A program made the position numbers and the translations under genes. DNA of 46,437 nucleotides from a bacterium (lineage in GTDB: Bacteria; Omnitrophota; Gorgyraeia; Zapsychrales; Zapsychraceae), in NCBI GenBank assembly GCA_030429765.1, contig JAUIER010000003.1:208402-254838 (forward strand), read 5' to 3'. Below the pieces are notes generated by a model. It had not been told where the DNA came from and ran no database searches. It was given only the letters and a program-made list of their open reading frames with translations. Within the stretch, counting starts at the first letter, position 1, and each line of letters starts with the position of its first letter. Shown here piece after piece: positions 8,370 through 18,534 of this stretch.

Positions 8370-8477
8370 ATGTCAGAACAAGATTCCCCTAAGTCAGGCT
8401 ATCGATTTGATCGAGATGATGTCGTCTTGTTGCTCGTGATAATCTGGTCGATTTGTATGATCGTCTTTCGCTACTAG
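8370..8477 (+). CDS. single-span membrane microprotein 2 (35 residues)
   Basis: A short frame starting one base after the cyclase stop codon; ATG 8361, overlapping the cyclase end, is an alternative. The N-terminal half is polar and net acidic (MSEQDSPKSGYRFDRDD). Residues about 18-33 are a hydrophobic span (VVLLLVIIWSICMIVF) ending close to the C terminus. No Shine-Dalgarno is obvious, which fits coupling to the upstream gene. It shares size and a single span with the 36-residue peptide after the ACP, but the two N-terminal tails carry opposite charge. I do not recognise a family. Confidence 0.45.
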   Translation: MSEQDSPKSGYRFDRDDVVLLLVIIWSICMIVFRY

Positions 8478-8680
8478 GCGAGCGGGCAATCAAGCTGTTA
8501 GATCATACAGAAACTCTATTTTATTATCCCTAGGTTCACAATTTCCCTATATATAGTACGTGTAGTCGATAACTTTTCTTGCATTTTGACCCTACTATAT
8601 ATAATATAATTAATACTTATATTAAATGGCGATTCGCGGATAACGTCACGGTATCAATCATCAATATTCTGGAGGATTCA
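8478..8680 (+). promoter_or_regulatory. AT-rich intergenic region, probable promoter of the cyclase-transporter-ketoreductase genes
   Basis: About 200 bases, far richer in A and T than the neighbours, with TATATATAG and TATATAATATAAT tracts. TATAAT occurs at 8600-8605 and 8605-8610. TTGCAT at 8579-8584 and TTGACC at 8586-8591 are the nearest -35 candidates, but none pairs with a TATAAT at ideal spacing. It is the longest non-coding gap inside the cluster and suggests a second transcription start for the aromatase/cyclase unit. Confidence 0.4.
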
Positions 8681-9133
8681 ATGGCTCATACAGTCAATTC
8701 TATTTTTATCAATGCCCCGTTTGATATCACTTTCGAGATCTCAAATCACATTGAGCGCTGGACAGAGCTTTTCGGTGACGAGTATGTCAGTGCCGAGGTG
8801 CTTAAGAGAGAAGGAAACGAGATCACCTTCCGGTTGACCAACGAAGATAATAAGACGTGGGTGTCTAAACGCTGGCTTCACCCTGAACAGCGCTATGCCA
8901 TTGCGTCCCGTCATGATCCCATGTTTCCGTTTAAGTATATGAAGATCATCTGGCTTTACTACGAGCAGGATGGCGGCACGCTGATGACCTGGATTCAGGA
9001 TTTTGAGATGGATCCAGAATTCACCACCTACACAGCCGAACAGATTGAAGGATTTATCAACGAACATTCGGTTCACAACATGGAGATTTTCAAGAAAGTG
9101 ATCGAGAAGGAAGCGGCCCAAACGGCCGGCTAG
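8681..9133 (+). CDS. polyketide aromatase/cyclase, TcmN/WhiE-VI type (SRPBCC fold)
   Basis: A 150-residue START/Bet v1-fold protein that matches actinomycete first-ring aromatase/cyclases through its whole length. The N terminus AHTVNSIFINAPF parallels TcmN, as do IERWTELF, FRLTNEDN, WVSKR, FKYMKIIW and TWIQDFEMDP. Arg64 in WVSKR aligns with the catalytic Arg69 of TcmN. These enzymes hold the nascent poly-beta-ketone and direct first-ring cyclisation and aromatisation. An in-frame extension to 8579 exists, but GGAGGA just ahead of ATG 8681 and the family start decide the call. The MFS gene follows after 12 bases. This is the strongest single sign that the locus makes an aromatic polyketide rather than an aryl polyene or fatty acid. 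Confidence 0.92.
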   Translation: MAHTVNSIFINAPFDITFEISNHIERWTELFGDEYVSAEVLKREGNEITFRLTNEDNKTWVSKRWLHPEQRYAIASRHDPMFPFKYMKIIWLYYEQDGGTLMTWIQDFEMDPEFTTYTAEQIEGFINEHSVHNMEIFKKVIEKEAAQTAG

Positions 9134-9145
9134 GCCCGAAAGATC

Positions 9146-10297
9146 ATGATATTTGAGCGATTGAAGGGTGAGCGCAGTGTTGTCTACATCCTGATGTGTC
9201 TGGGCTGTTTCGTGATCTCGTTTAATGTCGCCGCCATCTCGGCGGCCGTTCCGGAAATCAGCCGGGATTTGCGCTACTCGGATTTTGAGGTCGCTCGAAT
9301 CATTCCGTACTACTTGATGCCGTACGGAATCGGCGCGCTGCTTTACGCGCCGTTAACACGTTTTTTTTCATTCCGCCGGATCTTGTGTCTGGTTATGGCG
9401 TTCTATGGTCTGGCGTGCTATGTCTGCTCGGTCGCGACTGATCTGAATGTGTTGTTAGCCGGACGGGTGGCTATGGGAATCTCCGGTGCCGGTGTGATCC
9501 CGATGGGATTGATGCTGATCGGCGAGCATTTTGATAAGTCCATCCGCGGTCGATTGGTAGGCGTGTTCTTTAGTCATGCCTTTATCGCGTCCATTGCCGG
9601 ACTGGTTGTCGGGGCGTACGCGGATTGGCCTATGATATTCCGCGTACCGGCGGCCGCTTCGGGGATACTGCTTGTGATGTTTGGTTTTTACCGGTCGGAT
9701 ATTCTGGGATCACGGCATTCCGGTCGTATCAATTACCTGGCTGTGCTGGGAAATGTCCGTATCCGCCGGGTGTTTATGTATATTTTCGCGATCAGTTTCT
9801 TGTATCACGGGGTTCACAAGTGGTACGGTGTTTTTCTCAGCCGTGTTTACGGTTTCGATAAAGTCGCGATCAATGTCATGATTGTTTTGACGGTTATTGG
9901 CGGGATGCTCGGGCAGCTGACGGGCGGCTATTTGACCGATAAAAAAGGCCGGCGTTTCACCGTACAGGCCGGTGTCATCGGATTGTCGATCGGTATCGCC
10001 TTGCTCTATCTGAATCAGCCGGTTTATATCTTGGGGATTGTGCTGACCGCCATTTCCATTTTCTGGACAGTTGGTCATAACGGGATTTCAACCGTCCTGA
10101 CCGATTTCTCAGACGCCGATCGGCCGGCCGTGGCCAGTCTTAATTCAGCCGTTCGGTTTATCAGTGGAGGCTTAGGCTTCGCGGTGAGTACAAGATTTGT
10201 GGAGCATAGTTTCCAATTGACTTTTTTATGTGTCGGATGTTTGACGATTTTATTGTATTTCACGTTGAGGGCGGTTGTGCCTCAGGAACATTCTTAA
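9146..10297 (+). CDS. major facilitator superfamily transporter
   Basis: A 383-residue inner-membrane protein with about 12 hydrophobic segments in two halves. The loop between segments 2 and 3 (TRFFSFRRIL) is a degenerate form of the usual MFS loop; the better match is GGYLTDKKGRR in the second half. GRVAMGISGAGVIPMGLML resembles the segment-5 region of drug:H+ antiporters. It lies 12 bases after the aromatase/cyclase and 13 before the ketoreductase, so it is probably the exporter of the cluster product and may give self-protection. The substrate is not evident from sequence. The ribosome site is weak (GAAAGA) and coupling to the upstream gene is likely. Confidence 0.88.
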   Translation: MIFERLKGERSVVYILMCLGCFVISFNVAAISAAVPEISRDLRYSDFEVARIIPYYLMPYGIGALLYAPLTRFFSFRRILCLVMAFYGLACYVCSVATDLNVLLAGRVAMGISGAGVIPMGLMLIGEHFDKSIRGRLVGVFFSHAFIASIAGLVVGAYADWPMIFRVPAAASGILLVMFGFYRSDILGSRHSGRINYLAVLGNVRIRRVFMYIFAISFLYHGVHKWYGVFLSRVYGFDKVAINVMIVLTVIGGMLGQLTGGYLTDKKGRRFTVQAGVIGLSIGIALLYLNQPVYILGIVLTAISIFWTVGHNGISTVLTDFSDADRPAVASLNSAVRFISGGLGFAVSTRFVEHSFQLTFLCVGCLTILLYFTLRAVVPQEHS

Positions 10298-10310
10298 TGA
10301 AAGGATCATC

Positions 10311-11138
10311 ATGGATTTAAAAGGAAAAAATGCCATTGTGACCGGGGCGTCCAAGGGGATCGGTAAGGCGATTGCCACGCGGTTAGCCGGAGCCGGTATT
10401 AATGTGTGTCTGGCCGCGCGAACCCAATCAACACTGGATGAGGCGGTGGCCGAGCTTCAGAAGATTTCGGATGCCAAGATTATCGGCGTGAGCTGTGATG
10501 TCGGTAATTTCGGTGATTTGGAACGGCTGGTTGAAACCACGCGTAAGGAGCTGGGACCGATCGATATCTTGATGAACAACGCAGGCGTTTCCAGCCAGTT
10601 TCCATTTGAAAAGCAGCCGTTTGAGGATTTTGAACGACTGGTCCAGACCAATTATCTGGGATATGTGCGACTGATTCGGCTGGTCATCAACGAGATGATC
10701 GAACGCAAACAGGGGGCTATTATCAATTCGGTATCGGGATCAACATTGGTGGACCCGATCCCGCGCGGATTCATTACGTACAGCTCACTGAAAGTCGGTT
10801 TGCGGGCGTTCTTAAAAGGTTTGTTCTGGGAGTTACGGGATCACGGTATTAAGGTAACGTCGATTTTACCGGGGGTCGTGGCGTCAGATTTAACCGACAA
10901 GCTGGATGACATCACTCAACAGCAGCAAAGCCGGTTAATGGATCCGGATGCCGTGGCCGATATGGTCATGTTTGCGTTGAGTGTTCCGCAGAATTGCTGC
11001 CCGCTTGAATTGGCGGTCATTAATCAGCAAACGCCTTGGACCAAGCCGGTCATTGATTACAAGCAACAGATGGCTGACTGTCCGCATTGCGGGGAAAATA
11101 TCGAAGAGATGAAAAAGCGTAAAGCGCAGGTTAAATAA
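10311..11138 (+). CDS. short-chain dehydrogenase/reductase, probable polyketide ketoreductase
   Basis: A 275-residue SDR. It has TGASKGIGKA for NADPH binding, NNAG in strand 4, and the catalytic pair Tyr157 and Lys161 in YSSLK with a preceding Ser (NSVSGS). FabG and actIII-type ketoreductases share this plan; in type II PKS systems the enzyme reduces one keto group of the nascent chain, classically C9. The C-terminal tail is odd: it ends with ADCPHCGENIEEMKK, a CxxC pair that could bind zinc, followed by a basic stretch. An upstream in-frame extension to 10275 overlaps the MFS gene; GAAAGGA before ATG 10311 decides the start. A general oxidoreductase role remains possible. Confidence 0.85.
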   Translation: MDLKGKNAIVTGASKGIGKAIATRLAGAGINVCLAARTQSTLDEAVAELQKISDAKIIGVSCDVGNFGDLERLVETTRKELGPIDILMNNAGVSSQFPFEKQPFEDFERLVQTNYLGYVRLIRLVINEMIERKQGAIINSVSGSTLVDPIPRGFITYSSLKVGLRAFLKGLFWELRDHGIKVTSILPGVVASDLTDKLDDITQQQQSRLMDPDAVADMVMFALSVPQNCCPLELAVINQQTPWTKPVIDYKQQMADCPHCGENIEEMKKRKAQVK

Positions 11139-11325
11139 CCATTTGGGATAGTAGATACGTGTTGTTTGTGTCTTAGACAGCATGGGTCATTTCAAGGAAT
11201 TTTTATGACCGTCTCTGAAGCTGCTGTTTCAGGGGATGCTTAGCCAATGACTTAATTCCAACAAATGAGCATATCAATATAAGATGGTCTACAAACTTAT
11301 AACTAGGCAAAGGAGGTGATAATAC

Positions 11326-11559
11326 ATGGACAAAACAATTGCGACATTCCAGAAAAATAAATTTCAGGAAATTCGTGTGGGAATCCGGGAGTTCAAGGGC
11401 AATGATTTAATTGATATTCGAACATGGACGATGACTCAAGGAACGGAAGAAATGGTTCCGACTGCCAAAGGGGTATCAATCAATATCCACTTACTTAAGG
11501 ATTTACGAAAGTGTTTGGATGAGGTTGAACAGATCCTAAAAGAAAAAAAGATGCTTTAA
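11326..11559 (+). CDS. PC4/p15-like transcriptional coactivator-type single-stranded DNA binding protein
   Basis: A 77-residue basic protein matching the PC4 C-terminal fold: FQKNKFQEIRVGIREFKGNDLIDIR forms the strands (given here as positions 7-31), then PTAKGVSINI and a C-terminal helix LLKDLRKCLDEVEQ. Bacterial PC4-like proteins bind single-stranded or melted DNA as dimers and are thought to affect transcription or repair. AAAGGAGGTGA upstream is a near-perfect ribosome site, so the protein is probably well expressed. About 190 non-coding bases separate it from the ketoreductase, and a hairpin follows it, so it may be a separate unit. Whether it controls the polyketide genes is unknown. 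Confidence 0.8.
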   Translation: MDKTIATFQKNKFQEIRVGIREFKGNDLIDIRTWTMTQGTEEMVPTAKGVSINIHLLKDLRKCLDEVEQILKEKKML

Positions 11560-11590
11560 CCGGTGTGATCGATCGGTCAAATATTTGAAG

Positions 11591-11612
11591 TCAGCCGTAG
11601 ACAAACGGCTGA
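11591..11612 (+). promoter_or_regulatory. 8-bp hairpin between the PC4-like gene and the amidohydrolase
   Basis: TCAGCCGT (11591-11598) and ACGGCTGA (11605-11612) are perfect complements around a 6-base loop. No T-run follows, so it is either a factor-independent stall site, an RNA stability element or a protein-binding palindrome upstream of the ATG at 11641. Confidence 0.4.
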
Positions 11613-11640
11613 GCTTGCGAATCTCTATCGAAAGATATCT

Positions 11641-12552
11641 ATGTCAAAAATATATGATGCCCATAGCCACTATATGCCGCCTGAGATCGGCCAGAACACG
11701 GCTTTCTTCAAGGTAGGCTGGTCAGATGCCGAGCGACAGCTTGGGGTGATGGATGAACTCGGGATTGAGAAATCGTTGCTGCTGTATCCCACCAGTGATG
11801 CTCATTTAAATATGGGAGGATGGGCGACGGTGGCCGATGTATACAACTCCAAGATTCGGGATGTCGTCAAAGTCCATGCCGATCGCTTCATGGGAGGATT
11901 CGTCATTCCTTACGGAAATGTGAGGGGCCGTGATGAAGAGTTGACCAAATTTGATCCCAAGAGTTTCAAGGTATTTTCACTGGCCTCCAGTTACGATGGG
12001 GTCTATCTCGACGACGACTATTTTGAACCGGTCTTCGAGTTTGCCCAAAAGCACGGTGTGCCTGTTCATGTGCATCCGCAGATTTTGAACCCCATTGGAA
12101 GTGAACGCATTGAAGATCCGCTGTTGTCCCCGGTGTTAGAGTATGTATTTGACGTCTCGATGTGTCTCGGAAAGTTAATGATGTCGGGAACATTTATCAA
12201 ATTCCCCGACGTGAAATTTATTTTTGCGCATTACGGCGGCGTGCTTCCCGTCGTGAAAGAGCGTTTTGACAACACATATCAGATGCTTCGTCGTCGAGAA
12301 TTTGTCAAAGATTTAGGAAAGTTGCCGGGAGACTATTTTAAAAATTGCTACTTTGATACGAGTGGATCCAAATCGCCCGCGTCGCTGCTGTGCGCCCTGG
12401 AAGTCACGGATCCGTCACATATCATGTTTGGAAGCGATTATCCGGCCAATCAGAATATTCCTGGGGCCCTGGATGTGCTGGGGGAGGTGGGGCGTTCACC
12501 GCAGGAAACCGAGCTGATGAAATATTTAAGCTTGCAAAATTTAGTCTTTTAG
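11641..12552 (+). CDS. amidohydrolase-2 family protein (ACMSD-like), possible aromatic decarboxylase
   Basis: A 303-residue TIM-barrel metal enzyme. Metal ligands are visible: His8 and His10 in DAHSHYMP, a third His in VPVHVHP or FAHYGG, and the Asp of FGSDYP near the C terminus. The family includes aminocarboxymuconate-semialdehyde decarboxylase, gamma-resorcylate decarboxylase and 6-methylsalicylate decarboxylases of fungal polyketide pathways. After a type II PKS cluster, non-oxidative loss of an aromatic carboxyl group is a reasonable proposal, though hydrolysis cannot be excluded. There is no clear Shine-Dalgarno beyond GAAAGA. It is the last protein gene before the rRNA operon. Confidence 0.85.
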   Translation: MSKIYDAHSHYMPPEIGQNTAFFKVGWSDAERQLGVMDELGIEKSLLLYPTSDAHLNMGGWATVADVYNSKIRDVVKVHADRFMGGFVIPYGNVRGRDEELTKFDPKSFKVFSLASSYDGVYLDDDYFEPVFEFAQKHGVPVHVHPQILNPIGSERIEDPLLSPVLEYVFDVSMCLGKLMMSGTFIKFPDVKFIFAHYGGVLPVVKERFDNTYQMLRRREFVKDLGKLPGDYFKNCYFDTSGSKSPASLLCALEVTDPSHIMFGSDYPANQNIPGALDVLGEVGRSPQETELMKYLSLQNLVF

Positions 12553-12702
12553 CATACAATGCGTAATACAAAATTAGTTGAGCGGTTCATTCGGGTTTAC
12601 AAAAACTTCCGAATTTTGGAAAGTCTGTAAGTCCTTAAAATTAGCTGATTTTTGATCTCTGAGACAATTCGAAAAAAAATTCAAATCATTTGCAAAAATG
12701 GC

Positions 12703-12731
12703 TTGACAAACAGAATTATCTCAGGTATATT
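12703..12731 (+). promoter_or_regulatory. rRNA operon promoter (sigma70-type)
   Basis: TTGACA (12703-12708), 17-base spacer, TATATT (12726-12731). The stretch 12670-12700 upstream is rich in A and T with A-tracts, like an UP element. It lies about 105 bases ahead of the mature 16S. Confidence 0.88.
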
Positions 12732-12769
12732 CCTTAAATCATTCGCGGGCACATGCCCCGAAATTCAAC

Positions 12770-12781
12770 AGATCTTTGAAA
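12770..12781 (+). promoter_or_regulatory. boxA-like antitermination site in the rRNA leader
   Basis: AGATCTTTGAAA resembles boxA of rRNA leaders (E. coli TGCTCTTTAACA). A similar GTTCTTTGACAT precedes the 23S gene at 14924-14935. The pairing of the two sites supports a Nus-type antitermination role. Confidence 0.5.
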
Positions 12782-12823
12782 TTTTATTATCTCGTTAGTG
12801 CCATAAGCATTACAAATTAGTAC

Positions 12824-12836
12824 AAAAAAGCCAAGT
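12824..12836 (+). repeat. 5' arm of the 16S precursor processing stem
   Basis: AAAAAAGCCAAGT is the exact reverse complement of 14508-14520. The two arms flank the mature 16S and would form the double helix cut by RNase III. Confidence 0.75.
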
Positions 12837-12837
12837 C

Positions 12838-14416
<1,579 letters not shown>

Positions 14417-14507
14417 TCTATTCTTTTAAGATAGAAATGAAAATACTTTCCATTCACGAGTGGAAAGCAAAATCATGAGTAGTTTGAAGTCTCAAGCGCT
14501 TCAAAAT

Positions 14508-14520
14508 ACTTGGCTTTTTT
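14508..14520 (+). repeat. 3' arm of the 16S precursor processing stem
   Basis: ACTTGGCTTTTTT is complementary over 13 bases to 12824-12836 upstream of the 16S. Confidence 0.75.
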
Positions 14521-14538
14521 TATAAATTGTTCAGTGGT

Positions 14539-14581
14539 CAACAATCTGGTGCTTACCGTTAGGGTGGTATCCAGATTGTTG
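14539..14581 (+). other. hairpin in the 16S-tRNA spacer
   Basis: CAACAATCTGG (14539-14549) pairs perfectly with CCAGATTGTTG (14571-14581) around a 21-base loop, just ahead of tRNA-Ile. Probably a spacer processing structure. Confidence 0.5.
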
Positions 14582-14600
14582 TTCATTGGCCTCCGACTTT

Positions 14601-14677
14601 GGGCCCGTAGCTCAGTTGGTTAGAGCACCGTGCTGATAACGCGGGGGTCAGCGGTTCGAATCCTCTCGGGCCCACCA
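14601..14677 (+). tRNA. tRNA-Ile (anticodon GAT)
   Basis: Cloverleaf with acceptor GGGCCCG/CGGGCCC, D-arm with AGCTCAGTTGG, anticodon loop CTGATAA, T-arm GGTTCGAATCC. The discriminator A and CCA (14675-14677) are encoded. Standard position in the 16S-23S spacer. Confidence 0.96.
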
Positions 14678-14750
14678 TTTTATCGGGGAATAGAAGCTTT
14701 GAGTACAACGCAACAATGCTATTCTTCAATATATTGCTTTTAGCTATTAT

Positions 14751-14824
14751 GGGGCCATAGCTCAGTTTGGGAGAGCGCCTGATTTGCATTCAGGAGGTCA
14801 GGAGTTCGATCCTCCTTGGCTCCA
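14751..14824 (+). tRNA. tRNA-Ala (anticodon TGC)
   Basis: Cloverleaf with acceptor GGGGCCA/TGGCTCC, anticodon loop TTTGCAT, T-arm GAGTTCGATCCTC. The discriminator A is followed by TTT, so CCA is not encoded, unlike the adjacent tRNA-Ile; a CCA-adding enzyme is needed. Confidence 0.95.
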
Positions 14825-14923
14825 TTTTCTTTTTCAGGCAAGAGATAATAAAATTACTATAAATTTCACAGGCAGTACACCAATCCAGCCACTTCTGCGG
14901 AAGTGGTTCGCTATTGTCTGTAA

Positions 14924-14935
14924 GTTCTTTGACAT
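14924..14935 (+). promoter_or_regulatory. second boxA-like site, upstream of 23S
   Basis: GTTCTTTGACAT mirrors the leader boxA-like site and overlaps the start of the 23S processing arm. Confidence 0.45.
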
Positions 14936-14947
14936 ATATGTGAGATA
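14932..14947 (+). repeat. 5' arm of the 23S precursor processing stem
   Basis: ACATATATGTGAGATA is the exact reverse complement of 18125-18140, enclosing the 23S gene. Confidence 0.75.
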
Positions 14948-15088
14948 GAGAGTAAAGGTTAACATTAATGTTAACTATCGACATTATATTATTCCGTCAG
15001 TAACGCAAGTTACTGATCAGAATGGTCTAAGTAGTTCTGTAATTTTTTGCTGTAAGTTATGCGCTTACAGATTTTTTTTAAAAATATT

Positions 15089-18047
<2,959 letters not shown>

Positions 18048-18060
18048 TAAATATACGTTT

Positions 18061-18096
18061 CATTGTCTGTCATCAGTTCGCTGGTGACAGACAATG
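18061..18096 (+). other. 16-bp hairpin with UUCG tetraloop between 23S and 5S
   Basis: The arms 18061-18076 and 18081-18096 pair along their full length with one G-U, closing on TTCG. It lies inside the 23S processing stem and is followed by GTACGTTTTTT. A processing or partial termination element is likely. Confidence 0.6.
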
Positions 18097-18124
18097 GTAC
18101 GTTTTTTGAAGATTTCTTATTCTT

Positions 18125-18140
18125 TATCTCACATATATGT
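18125..18140 (+). repeat. 3' arm of the 23S precursor processing stem
   Basis: TATCTCACATATATGT pairs over 16 bases with 14932-14947. Confidence 0.75.
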
Positions 18141-18178
18141 TAAACATTTAGTGCTTATTTAATGATAAGCATCATTGA

Positions 18179-18298
18179 TTTCCGGTGGTTATACTGTAGG
18201 GGCAACACCCGTTCCCATTCCGAATACGGAAGTTAAGTCCTATAAGGTCGATGGTACTGCAGTTGCAAAGCTGTGGGAGAGTAGAAAGTCACCGGTTT
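18179..18298 (+). rRNA. rrf: 5S ribosomal RNA
   Basis: The ends pair (CCGGTGG near 18183, CACCGG near 18291). The middle has CCCGTTCCCATTCCGAA and GAAGTTAAG, the conserved 5S core. About 120 bases; ends approximate. Confidence 0.93.
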
Positions 18299-18303
18299 TA
18301 TTT

Positions 18304-18338
18304 AAAGCCCTATATCCGAGAGATATAGGGCTTTTTTT
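18304..18338 (+). terminator. rRNA operon terminator
   Basis: A perfect 13-bp stem (AAAGCCCTATATC, 18304-18316, with 18322-18334) and a 5-base loop, running into a T-tract to 18338. Directly after 5S. The 18339-18534 stretch beyond holds no gene that I can support. Confidence 0.95.
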
Positions 18339-18534
18339 GTTGATAAATCTCAACATAATGTTTAGATCAGACGCTGAATCTGCGGGATCTATGATGCTGC
18401 AACCAATATCTCACAAATCCGAAAAAACGCTTTCAAGCCTTTTATATCAATAGGTTACGTGCATATTCAGCAAAAAATTACAAGAATCGGGTCCAAAAAT
18501 TGCTCCTTTAGAGTGTATACAAGGAGGATCGGTT

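Noticed and set aside
14508-14520. Transcription terminator after 16S
   Set aside because: The T-run belongs to a stem pairing with 12824-12836; tRNAs, 23S and 5S follow in the same operon.
18175-18453. 92-codon open frame on the + strand
   Set aside because: It covers the 5S gene and the rRNA terminator; the frame is an accident of RNA sequence.
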